From Xenopus tropicalis (Eukaryota; Chordata; Amphibia; Anura; Pipidae): 64,000 bases of DNA. Where the stretch lies: positions 129,671,104 through 129,735,103 of the forward strand of contig NC_030678.2 in assembly GCF_000004195.4 (NCBI RefSeq). The letters are read 5' to 3'. Numbering within the stretch: the stretch's first letter is position 1; every line of letters begins with the position of its first letter. The translations under genes and the position numbers were made by a program. Positions 35,460-45,952 of the stretch are shown in pieces. The notes beneath the pieces were generated by a model. That model was not told the origin of the DNA, ran no database searches, and was given only the letters and a program-made list of their open reading frames with translations.

Positions 35460-35640
35460 ACAAAAATCCTCAGTAACTCAGACTCTCAGCCCCTTGGTCC
35501 AAGGCTCCCTCTACTCCTTACAGGCAGGCAGCACCCCACCCCCTCTGGGAGTTCCTTACACAGACAGGTTGCCTTCCCACCCTGTGTCCTGCTCTGAGAG
35601 ACCTTCCTAACAGTCTCACTAAAATTTAATGCCTTTCCAC
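35460..35640 (-). mobile_element. LTR fragment related to 43577-44296
   Basis: Shares GGGAGTTCC, CACACAG, CAGGCAG, TGTGTCC and GCTCTGAGAG in the same order and spacing as 43940-44045. The ends were not resolved. A minus-strand TATATAAAA at 35878-35870 may belong to it. Confidence 0.5.
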
Positions 35641-36499
35641 ATCACTTCCAAAACACTACAGTTCCCAGAGCTTAACAACAAAATCCTATAAACAAAGGAA
35701 GCATTCTCTGTTTAGCAGCATCTTCCTTTGAAGCTCACATATCCCACTACGGAAAACTTGAAGGGAAAACTCACTGTTTGACACATCTCCCCCTGGTCTC
35801 TCTCTCTCAGTTTTATGCAGAATTGTACACCAAAGAAGAAACACTCCATGCAGTGCAAAGCACTCTGGTTTTTATATAGTGCATAGACACTGGTAATTCT
35901 AGATGTAGATTGGACATATAGGGTGAATGATAGGATTTGAGTGAAGGCCACCCAGCACCCTAGACAGCATACCTTTTACCAGCAGACACATACTTGTGCC
36001 TGTGTTATTTCCCATCAATCCCTTTTACAGAAGCTCCATTAGCCATAATGCAGTATAGTTCTGACTACTGGGTATTTCTTTATGATTTGCACTTCAGACA
36101 TCTTATATCTGTGTTCTGATCGATCGCTCAGCTCTTGGTCAGCAGCTTATTTTCAGTTGCTTCTCTCTTTCAATAAATTGGATCTATTTTAATCTAACCA
36201 TGGTTACAAACAGCATTTCTAACTAAAAGTAACCCTCCCTTATGGTCATTTTTTGTTTGTTATATTAATCTGGGCTATTGTCCACAGTGCTCCCCTGGGG
36301 TACAGGTAAACATCTCAGAAGTATTGCTTGAATGGGAAAGGAGGGGGAGTGATGCAGTGTGCCTATGCCAGGCTTTACTTGACCTTTTATTAATTATTGG
36401 TGCTGCCTTTATCAGTTTTAGCTCCTTCCTGAGTTTATTTTAATGTCCGCACACCACAGAGACATACTGGTAACATGTTATGCGCAGATGAGCATAGTT
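35641..36499. other. No recognised feature
   Basis: Possibly the remainder of the LTR-related block up to about 35950; otherwise nothing supported. Confidence 0.3.
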
Positions 36500-36745
36500 C
36501 AGAGTCGGACTGGGGTACCAGTGGCCCAGCAGGTACCCGACTCAAGGGCCCACCACCCAGCCACCAAATTGCCCACCACCCAGCCACCTCCACTCCCCAC
36601 ACCCGCTCCGCCCTCAGCTACCACTGCTCCCACTCCCCTACTTACTTGCTGTTAACAAATAAAGATAGCTGTGTGGTCCACTGTGGAACATATGGTTATC
36701 TTTATTTTTTAACAGCAATTAAATAGGGGAGTAGGAGCGGCAGTG
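36500..36745. mobile_element. hAT-like element with internal foldback
   Basis: Starts CAGAGTCGGACTGGGG, a hAT-type terminus I recall from Xenopus. It then shows CCCACCACCCAGCCAC twice. A foldback (36623-36669 with 36694-36742; CCCCTACTTACTTGCTGTTAA against its complement) follows. The right terminus is not found. Confidence 0.5.
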
Positions 36746-37947
36746 CCTGGCATAGCCCAATAGGATCCTGGTGACTGAAATGACTATCTGTGTTGGGGTG
36801 AGCATGTTTTCTTTGGATTACTCACTGTGTTATTATTATTATTATTAATTCAGCTGCTGTATCTGCTTGTGTGCTCATGAATCAATAATTCTTAATCTAT
36901 ATCAGATCTTAACTCTGCGAGAGTTCTGTGTAATATAATAACAATCTAATGTACAATGCAAGATCTCAGAGGGCTATATTCCTTTAGTAATTACATGTCA
37001 AGGGGAGCCACACGAAGCAAGAAATGTGCCTTCTAGAGCGTGAGGCACACAAGCAAATGTTACCTTCAGCGGCCTTTCCGGAAACTGCCTGAATCTTCTT
37101 AGAGAAGTTACTTTTGTTTCTGTTGTGAGCATAGCATATAAAGTCTATGTTCCATCATAAATTTTTACTGGATCTGCCAGTCCCTTGTCCATAATAATGT
37201 AGTTGCTACTCATGCAACTAATCTAACCTAACTAGAGTGGCCTGTAAGGTCACATACTAATGCTGTACTGGGAAATGAACTAGTGTAGATACAAATACTG
37301 CTGTCAATTAAACCGTGGAAAAATAGTTAAAATTCCAAGTGGGAATTTGGATTATTTTATAGATTCAAACTAAATAACCACCTGAAACTACATTTCTTTT
37401 TATTGCTAATCTTTCTACTTCAGTGGTAGGGAGAGTACAAAAGGGAGATTGAATACGGCCCATTGACTTCAGTTAAAACATCTAAAATGATTGTATTATT
37501 TAACAGAGAAATGTATAGCAATATAGATTAGATATGGCTGAGCATAAAATATATTAACTGACAATTGTGCAGGTTCATTCTATATAAAAATTGATAAAGG
37601 CTGTTATGGAACTGAAAACGATTTATATGAGTGTTCATACACTGTCCTAGAATAAAAAGTTAAGCGTCTGGAATGAAATTTAGTTTAAGAACCAAAGTTC
37701 CTCCGGTGAGTCACATTGGCAAATTACCAAAATCATCTTATTATGATAAAATTCTGATATATGCTCTATTTAAAAACTGTTAATTAGCAAATAATTGAGT
37801 TATAACAAGGGAGAGGAGAGATAGTTACACTTTGCATGAATTAGGCCAGAACTGATAACTTTTCAAGGTTGAGACAAGTTAAAAATATTTCAAATGCAGA
37901 ATGCTAAATTCATTTGCCATTTCTGTTCTGCATTGTGAAAATAGCGT
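36746..37947. other. No recognised feature; short (ATT)n
   Basis: ATT repeats at about 36831-36846; otherwise unique. Confidence 0.4.
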
Positions 37948-38048
37948 CCTGTAAATATTCCAGTCGTTGCCTTGTCTGTACATTCAATTCTCATGTACAG
38001 ACAAAGCTAAATAACAGCTTGTATAGTTTCCCCAATGCTAGTGGGGCA
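37948..38048 (-). repeat. Dispersed repeat, inverted copy of 40505-40600
   Basis: The complement shares GGGAAACTATACAAGCTGTT and TTGTCTGTACATGAGAATT with 40535-40592. This copy additionally has a palindromic TTGTCTGTACA/TGTACAGACAA hairpin. Confidence 0.7.
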
Positions 38049-38214
38049 ATACAAATGTAGGGGAAGGTAGGCAAAAGAGGTAGGTGCCCAGCTCCCCCTC
38101 CTCTGTGCACCTTAGCTATGTGCCTCTTCTGCCTAGTCATGAAAGCTGTACTACTGTCAGCAATTACAACTAATTTCCTTAGTTGCTCATGTGGCCCAAA
38201 CTATGGGTAAGAAC

Positions 38215-38390
38215 CTACGGAGCGAGTTACTCGCCTGCAATAGATCTCTGCTATCGCAGGCGAGTAACAGCTCCAAAAAGGCTTTCCACTGGCAATAATA
38301 GAAGTCTCCGGTGGAAAACCCTTTGCATCCAATCGGGAATCCAAAGTGGCGCAAAGTTTCCTCCTGCAGTTTTCCTCCTATAGGCTTATT
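38215..38390. repeat. Double-hairpin MITE-like element
   Basis: GTTACTCGCCTGCAATAG (38226-38243) pairs with CTATCGCAGGCGAGTAAC (38251-38268) with one mismatch, and is extended by GGAGC/GCTCC. A second stem TTTCCACTGG/CCGGTGGAAA follows. There is no coding capacity. Confidence 0.7.
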
Positions 38391-39239
38391 TCTTATACAG
38401 AGTTTTGTAGTTGCAATAGATAAAGGGTACAGATATTTTGCTAATACTGTAGATGTCCAAAGGAATGTCCTCATGCGTTTCACAAAAAGACAGAGGATTC
38501 TGTTACTTTCAGCAATGAAGAACATAGAAGTTTCATTATAATAAATTAATATTGTTGGGGTGAAAAGACTAATCTAAATCAATACATGTACAGGTATTTG
38601 ACAAATTGATCTATTTGTAATGCATTGATATTATGTAATCCTGTGTTAGTTAGGTTTATAACAATGGAGTTTGTAAGGAACTAATGAATGGCTATATAAT
38701 GGCTCATACATTCATACGCATAGTCAAGATCACATGATATTTTAGACTGGGTTTTAATAAAAAGAAAAAAAAATATTATAAAAAAGTTTTATCTAATAGC
38801 ACTAAATTGTTCAGGAGCTAGTTGTATTCATATCCCACTACTTCACCATTACAGTACAACCTAAACAACCAGGAGAAACAACAATAATCAGTTGCAGTTT
38901 GTTGGGAGACAAATCACTGCCCACTACAGGTTACCGCCCTATTTCCCTGCATGTCCTGCTCGCATAAACCCTTGTCCCAGCCTTAAAATTTATTTTAAAA
39001 AATTGTGATTTAGATGAAGACACACAAAAACTGAATTCAAGACATTTGTAATAGTTATAGTTACAAGGGCTTTACTTAAAAGGGTGATATAATAAAAGTG
39101 AAAAAATATAGACCAGTAACTGGTGCTCATGTCTGTTAGCTTCCTTTTGTTGACAGATAGCTCTGTAACAGATCATTCAAAGGGTGAAAAAACTATAATA
39201 TAAAGGTAACAATAGTGCAAAAAGAAAAAATCGGTTGTA
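38391..39239. other. No recognised feature
   Basis: A GAAACGC word on the minus strand near 38475 lacks a hammerhead core; see rejected items. Confidence 0.35.
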
Positions 39240-39312
39240 CTGTCCAAGATAGAGTCTATAGCGCTGTGGAATATGTTGGCGCTTTATAAATAAATGTTAA
39301 TAATAATAATGT
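39240..39312 (+). mobile_element. LINE 3' tail fragment
   Basis: TAGCGCTGTGGAATATG, GGCGCTTTATAAATAAATG and terminal AATAATAAT resemble the L2/CR1-type LINE 3' end seen at 41395-41522. Confidence 0.65.
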
Positions 39313-39373
39313 TAATATAGTAAAGTTAACTTGGAGTGCGCATTCCTAAAAGCCGTGGCTTCCGGCTATACAC

Positions 39374-39629
39374 ATATTAAGTGCAAAATACAAAAAAGGA
39401 AGTCACTCAGGATTCAGTAGGGGCAAAAAAACCATGCAGGTTTATTGGAGTAATCAGTGAGAAGGATACAGATGTTTCAGGAACTGCTCTACATTGAAAA
39501 AGGGATCGAGAGGTTCCCAAAATATCTGTACCCTTCTCACTGATTACTCCAATAAACCTGCATGGAGGCAGTTTGTTGCACCTACTGAATCGTGAGTGAC
39601 TTCCTTTTTAGTATTTTGCACTTAATTAA
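39374..39629. repeat. Foldback with degenerate hammerhead at its centre
   Basis: The left arm (about 39376-39470) and right arm (about 39527-39627) are inverted copies (AAGTGCAAAATAC, GGAAGTCACTCA, TGCAGGTTTATTGGAGTAAT, ATCAGTGAGAAGG, each with its complement). The central about 55 nt follow hammerhead order; see 39490-39530. Each strand carries AATAAA in its 3' arm. Confidence 0.8.
39490..39530 (+). ncRNA. Degenerate hammerhead-like core
   Basis: TTGAAAA (39494-39500) stands where CTGANGA is expected. GGGA/TCCC forms stem II, AAAAT (39519-39523) stands for GAAAC, and then AT and C before TGTA. Stem I keeps four pairs (TACA 39490-39493 with TGTA 39527-39530). Several essential residues are changed, so it should be inactive. 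The assignment rests on geometry and likeness to the 51.98-kb element. Confidence 0.45.
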
Positions 39630-40504
39630 GGTAACAATATGGGTTGTCGTTGTTGGATGACTTGCACAGTCAAAATCTCCTCCCGTGCACAGGCACATAA
39701 TGGCTGCTGTCAGTTATCAGTCTGATATGTATTTGCTATTACTGTTGATGCACATTGCAAATGCTTTCTGCCTATTAAATAAAATCTAATGAAATATTTC
39801 TGTGCTTTAAACACTTCTATCGCACCCTTCCCTAATTAAACCCCACACACACAAATGTAATCAGTGAACAGCCTCTTTGAAATCAGTGAACAGCTATTAA
39901 AATACCTGGCACTCTGGTTGCTCAAAGGTTAAAAGTAAGGCTGCAGCATCCCCTTAATCACTTAGATTTCCTTCTCCTCCTTTAACCCACTCAGCCCCCT
40001 CCTGCTGGAATTTACTTTGACTGTTGGCTTGTGGGCATGCTCAGTTCTTCCCAGCTCAGATTACTACCCACACCCCCCAGTCTAGCAGCCAGTGAAGAGA
40101 TGGCATTGCTGGTTCCTATAGAATCTCAGCTCTAGCTGTCTGCTCCTATTTTTTTTCCCAACCTCCTCTCCTGAGCTCAGCTTAACCATTAAAGTGATGG
40201 ATCCAGGCAGAACTTTTTATCAACGTACAGTATGTTCTGCCTGTGTAAGCCTGCATTCTTGATGAAATGTACGCTAAATAGGAGTCTTTGTGCACATATG
40301 CTGAAAATGTAACTGATGATGTCTCAGAGGGAAAATGGCCACCAGGTCAAAGCTGCTGTTTGTTATTGGAAAATTTGATGGTGCTAGCAAACAGAGGGGA
40401 TATATGCAGTACAGATGATGCCATTTGGGAGGCGTTGATGTGCCCAACATATATACATTGTAGTAAAATGTAGGTTTTACATGTCATTTAAGTTATCTGC
40501 ACTA
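39630..40504. other. No recognised feature
   Basis: Nothing supported. Confidence 0.4.
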
Positions 40505-40600
40505 GTAATTGGTTTGTGCTGCCCTACTAGCATCAGGGAAACTATACAAGCTGTTTGTGTAGCCTTGTCTGTACATGAGAATTCAATAAATGGAATAACA
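40505..40600 (+). repeat. Dispersed repeat, partner of 37948-38048
   Basis: See 37948-38048; about 90 bp of similarity in opposite orientation, 2.5 kb away. Confidence 0.65.
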
Positions 40601-41394
40601 AGCAGCTGTGTGAGCACTCTATGATATAATAATTATTCTATTTCTGATATCAGATCACAAAACATCATATTTCTGGACTGTATCCATATGTCATCCTATC
40701 AAGCCTTCCAAATGAAATTTGCAATTAAGACTAGGAGGCAAGATAATTTAGCATTTTTATGATTTAATACTTCCTGCACAAAGGGGGTTGTAAAAAATGT
40801 AATCCTATAATGGCATATATATATATATCACAAAGCCTATGATATTAAAATGAAATATGATTAACAGGTTTAGTCACTGGAAACTATGGGTTATCAAAGT
40901 GTTCTGTGGTTAATCAAGAGTGAAAAATGGTGTTCTCAGTGTGATACTATAAGGTACGTCTATCGAATGCATCTTATTGAGGTGTAGTGGAGAACAACAT
41001 CCGAAGCTGAATATGCAGAGCAAAACTACTGGCAACTGTTTCCTTTCTAGTCCAGTCTTGTACATTGTGTGTAATTATTTTTTGGATTGTTCAAAGGCCA
41101 CTGTAAAGTGAATATAGTTGTTTTTGTGTACATTTATTACAGGCTGAACTAGGGAATCTAGAAAGATTACCATCACTTTGATCTATTTTATGATGTAACA
41201 AAGCTTTCTTGAGCACCAGGAAAATTTGGGGAACCTATGCATTTCTATTTAATCAATTTATATAAAAATTGATTATAGATATTAGATATGGTTTTTAAGA
41301 ATACATGTATTTTTAGGTAACCTTGTTCTTAGATTAGAGGAAAATACTGGTACTTCAGCATACATTTTCTTTTACAGATTTAGCTCTGGTTGTA
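40601..41394. other. No recognised feature; short (TA)n at about 40815
   Basis: Nothing else supported. Confidence 0.4.
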
Positions 41395-41522
41395 ATTCCT
41401 GTAGATTGTCACCTCTTGCGAGCAGGGCCCTCTGATCCTATTGTTACTCTGTATACCCTTATTTGTTGAACTTATAAAGTGCTGCGTAATTTGCTGGTGC
41501 TATATAAATAAATGATGATGAT
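41395..41522 (+). mobile_element. LINE 3' UTR end (L2/CR1 type)
   Basis: TGTAGATTGTCACCTCTTG, CGAGCAGGGCCCTCTGA, GTGCTGCGTAAT and GTGCTATATAAATAAATGATG, followed by ATG repeats. This is the typical vertebrate LINE 3' end I recall. Confidence 0.75.
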
Positions 41523-41943
41523 AATTGCTGCCTTTTCTTAAACAACCCACCTACATCAGACCAGTCCCCCATAAATAATAAAAAGTAAAGCAACCTGCAA
41601 TATTAGACAGGGATATCTCCATTATAGAAGACTTAACAAGATCAAATGAAGGAAACATCCCCAGGTAATAGCATTTAAGAAAAAAAAGGGGAGGCTCCTC
41701 CTCATTGGAGTCCACTCCAGAAGGGGATGGGTGCTGCTATAGAGCCTGTAACAAGAGTGAGCTCTAATGCAACTTGATCCTTAGTAAAGTGGCTAACCAG
41801 GCTCTCACTGTATATTAGCAATAATCCTGAATAAAGTCTGATTTAAGGTTACCATGAATGAGGGAGAGCTGGTGGCAGATAGCTCCTGTTAGAGAATTAG
41901 TGTTTCAGACAGGCAGGTTAGCTGGTAAGAGCAAATGAAGTTG
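41523..41943. other. No recognised feature
   Basis: Nothing supported. Confidence 0.4.
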
Positions 41944-42179
41944 CATTTGTATGTATGTATAACTTTATTTATAAAGCGCTTATGTATGCAGTGCTGTACA
42001 GTAGAATACATTAATATAAACAGGGGTATTAAAATAGATAAATACAAAGTATTACAATAAGCACAAATAAATACAAGATACAGTTGCAATAAGTTAAGAG
42101 TCAAAGACACAAGAGGATGGAGGTCCCTGCCCCGTAGAGCTTACAATCTATATGGGAGGGTAACTTACAGACACAAATA
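41944..42179 (-). mobile_element. L2-like LINE 3' UTR, truncated
   Basis: Collinear with 45650-45885: TTTATTTATAAAGCGC, GCTGTACAGTAGAATACATT, AGAGTCAAAG, GATGGAGGTCCCTGCCCC, GTAGAGCTTACAATCTATA. It stops where ORF2 would begin. (TGTA)n at its 3' end. Confidence 0.85.
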
Positions 42180-42887
42180 GCTATGCTCTACCTTTGAGAA
42201 TAGCTGGAAAGGGTATGCCCAAGTATCTATAATGCTATAAATACATGTAGGGTGCTAAGTACAGAAGGCAGCAAATCATCCACTGGTTTTAATATGCCTG
42301 GGGAGAAAATGACCCATCTGCCATTGGCCTTAGTCTTCCTGGATAATAACACTTATTTGCACAAGTATCTGTCATAGACAATTATTTCTGCTTGTTAAAT
42401 GTACACACAGTAGGGTAAGATGTGGAGAAAACACAAAATAGGAAGAATAGTTGGCTTCTGCTTCACAGGGTACCAAGGGATAACTGATGATACAGTAATA
42501 ACAAGCAATACACTTAATCCAAGCAGCTACAACTCCAGGCAGACCCAAGAAGAACATTTTGCATTTACTCTTGTATTTACAGATAGTGCCCTAGTTAACA
42601 TTGCACTCAAGAATCCAGTGCTACAAGAAAGCAAGGCTAAACACTGTGCCTCTGTGTTGCAAAACCTCCGGAGCACCACTGGCCACTGGCCAAGGCTAGA
42701 GTTTGTAACAGTTCATAAAGACACAACTGGTGTGGATGAATAAATGGCGAGTCCAAGGGCAGAAGGGTGACCAAGACCAATATTTCTCACACTGTTTTGT
42801 CAAATACAGTGTATTGCAGGTCTAGGGCAGGTTTCTTCCTCTAACATCTTGCCTATTATGAAGCAGCTAAGTTAGCTAGTAAGCGCA
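42180..42887. other. No recognised feature
   Basis: The plus-strand ORF 42420-42743 has no recognisable motif. Confidence 0.35.
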
Positions 42888-43576
42888 GCTTGAATAAAAG
42901 GTTAAATGTTATGTTGCATGTAATTGATTTTTTTCACCAATAGATGGCAGCAGATGTTGTAAATCTGAAAGGGTGTTTTTAGTAGTCACCACCAGATGGA
43001 GCTGAAGAAAATGAGTCTCACTGTAAAGATTATAGAAAAGAGGGAGAGGCCCAAAGAGTATAAAATGAAGGCAGGATCTGGTCTGGTGTTTCTTGGTCAT
43101 TTGAAAACATCTGCAGAAGCAAGCTGGGGACTTGCAGATGCTGGAAGCAGTAGGGAAGAATGAGAAGGAGGACACACTTCAGGTCAGAGGCTGCTAGGGT
43201 AGCCCGGGGGTCAGTACCTCAGTGGGTATCACACAAGTTAGAGCCCAACTGGAGAGTTTTCTGTACAGTGAGGATCCTGATGTGCTTAAAGCCGATGCCT
43301 GGGAGATTGTTTGGAAGGGCCTGATAGGAAGCACCTGGCAAAGCAGGAACTATTGGTTAACTCCTTGTGAAAGGGAGTGTGTGAGTCTACCTAAGAAAAG
43401 GTACTGGAGGTGGAAGGGGTGAACAAACAGAAGGAAGGCCAGTGTGTGAATACTTGGGGCTAACTGCAATCCTGGAAGTGTTCTAATTGTTGTGGATGTA
43501 GTTTAACAAACTGTGGATAGTAATGCTCCTGCATGGAAAGAATGTAACCTGCCTGATTGTGTATATGTCTACAATG
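42888..43576 (+). promoter_or_regulatory. LTR-like promoter block interrupted by an LTR insertion
   Basis: TATAAAAT (43059-43066) with a purine-rich lead. After the 43577-44300 insertion, the sequence resumes with TTTGAATAAAAGG (poly(A) signal at about 44304). A near-identical TTGAATAAAAGGTT also occurs at 42889-42902. This suggests an LTR remnant on the plus strand. Two CTCF-like words lie at 42937-42950 and 42989-43002. Ends are not established. Confidence 0.35.
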
Positions 43577-44296
43577 TGTGACATGCGGACTGCCTGTACA
43601 TGTATTTTTGGGGGAATTAGCTATAGTAGGCAGGGAAGCAGAGGATCAGGAGCATAGAGACAGGGACACCAATTTTTTGGCAAAAACACAGGTTTATTTT
43701 GGGCAAACTCTTCCCAACATAAAGGTCACAGCAAACAGGTCATCCACAAACAGTTCAGCAAACTTGTTCTCAACTTCCAGGGTAACTCTCACACTCTGGA
43801 ACCTTTCCCGAGATTCTCACCAACCCCAGTTACACACATACACGGTGACTCTCACATCCATGAACATTCTGGATAAGCCTTGATCTTCTGGCTTTACTTT
43901 AAGCCCTGCTGACTCGTCTCAGCTGTCACCCACCTGGTCACAACTCCCTCTGCTCCTCGAAGTGGCAGGAGGCACCCTTAGCCCCACTGGGAGTTCCTCA
44001 CACAGGCAGGCAGCCTTCCTGCTCTGTGTCCAGCTCTGAGAGTAGACACCTTTCTGAGTGGCCCCTCACTCCCAGTGATTCCTTCACACTGAGCGGCCCC
44101 AGGTGTGGGAGCACACCGCCTTTATACCTCTCAAGGGAGCTCCTCTCTCAGCTGCCTCTTAATTAGCCGACTGAGATGGATTATTAACCCTGTCTGCACA
44201 AGAAATACCCCTGCAGTCCACATCGCACACCTCAAATGTACACTCTCTCTTACACTTTTAGGAAAGACTGCTGTGTTTCCTAACCACACTGTCACA
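43577..44296 (-). mobile_element. Solo LTR with 4-bp target duplication
   Basis: Begins TGTGACA and ends TGTCACA, giving a perfect 7-bp terminal inverted repeat. It is flanked on both sides by AATG (43573-43576 and 44297-44300). On the minus strand TATAAA (44126-44121) precedes AATAAA (43698-43693). The length of 720 bp and TG..CA ends fit an LTR. No internal gag/pol or partner LTR lies nearby. Related sequence occurs at 35460-35640. Confidence 0.8.
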
Positions 44297-44300
44297 AATG

Positions 44301-45636
44301 TTTGAATAAAAGGTTTGTGTGTCACAACGCCCGGCACCCTTGTGTTACTTCTGGTCAAATGGGGCAACCTTTATTTATGTGGGCATGTAACATAAAAGTG
44401 CTTAAATGCTTAAGCCTCAACGAGGTTAGTGGGGTTATTGACATTGTCACTAAGCCAGACTTTAAAGATACAGTGTGCAGGGCTCATAAGATCCCCAGGA
44501 ACCTGTCTGATTTAGGCATCTACTTGCTGTTGCCTAGCCTCATGGGTGAACAGGGAGGAGACAGATACAGAGAGGCTAATGCACAAAACAAGGCCGTCGG
44601 TACAGGGAAAGTATACAGTATTCTATTTGTTTATGACTGTCATGGCATTTTTGCTTACAGTCAAAGCCTACAACATCTGTATGCAGTAGGATTCATCATT
44701 CATGTCTGACCTGCTTACCATTTAGGGAAGATAGTTTAACCAAGTAATGATATATTGGTTTTTATTCTTAGATTTGAACATCAGGTATAAACTGGCAGCT
44801 GCTAATGTGATTATATTAATATACATTCACTATATCAGCAACCTACTGAGATACCAAATATTGCACAGCTTGAAACATGTTTTCCAAGTTGACATAATCA
44901 GTTCGAAGTTTGATGTTTTTCATCTAAGCTAAAGTCATTTCCCTGCTCTAGTAAATACCGTTTATGACAAAAAATCTAAAATCGAATGCATTCTTTCAAT
45001 TCAAGGCACAAACGGCTGAAAGGAAATATGCTAAATATTTCTCTGCTCATTTTTTGAAACCTTTTAAAGAGTGTGTTATTAGTAAAAAGGTAGTAAAAAA
45101 AGATAAATATGTATGCGCAGCTAACACCAAAAGAGACATACTGAAGGGTTTTATTGTGTCTTGAACAAATAGTTTATTTACGTGGAATAAGGACTCTCAG
45201 CTGTGTTTTTGGCTGATTGCTCCTCTTCAAACCTGGCAAATTATTCAGGAAGAGTGTATATACACAGAGTTATCAGTTAGATGAATTGGTCACACTCTAG
45301 TCTTTTGTGTGATTTAGAATGAGAGTGAACTGGGCTCTTTGGGGTCTTTCCAGTATACACAAGCAGCAAGTACATATTTACACAGGAATTGGTGAATGTA
45401 TTGATGCTAAACATGGATCGTGTATTGGTCTTAACTCCTCATTATGCTTTTTTTGTCTCCAGCCCTTGACCTACTGCCTATCTTTTAGTCCTTGTCTCTT
45501 GTTTGGCCTCATCTGGTATTCCTGCCATTATTTCACTTGCCCAAGTTCTGTTTGACCTTTAGAATCATCTGTCCAGTCATAGGAGTAAGAAAGTTCTTCA
45601 TGTGACTCTGTCCAGGTCTGTGGCGGAAGGCTCAAG
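44301..45636. other. Mostly unrecognised
   Basis: The plus-strand ORF 44302-44709 (135 codons) shows no known domain and starts in LTR-like DNA. The rest is A+T-rich. Confidence 0.35.
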
Positions 45637-45952
45637 GGTAATGTATGTATGTATGTATGTATATTTTTATTTATAAAGCGCTACTTATGTACGCAGCGCT
45701 GTACAGTAGAATACATTAATACAAACAGGGGGTTAAAAAGATAATAGATAAATACAAAGTATAACAATAAATACAAATAAATACAAGATACAGTTGCAAT
45801 AAGTTAAGAGTCAAAGGCAACAAGAGGATGGAGGTCCCTGCCCCGTAGAGCTTACAATCTATATGGGAGGGTAACTTACAGACACAATAAGGCAAATATA
45901 AGTGCTGTAGGTCACAGTGGGTGACACTACAATATAAGTGCTGATTCCCAGA

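Noticed and set aside
38440..38530. Possible further hammerhead on the minus strand (GAAACGC near 38475 with a short TCCT/AGGA stem)
   Set aside because: No CTGANGA core and no stem II, and the cleavage position would be G. At best a relic.
40306..40345. CTGATGA followed by GAAAA as a hammerhead
   Set aside because: No complementary stem II and no stem I pairing.
44302..44709. 135-codon plus-strand ORF as a host gene
   Set aside because: Starts in LTR-like sequence, has no motif and no upstream or downstream exon.
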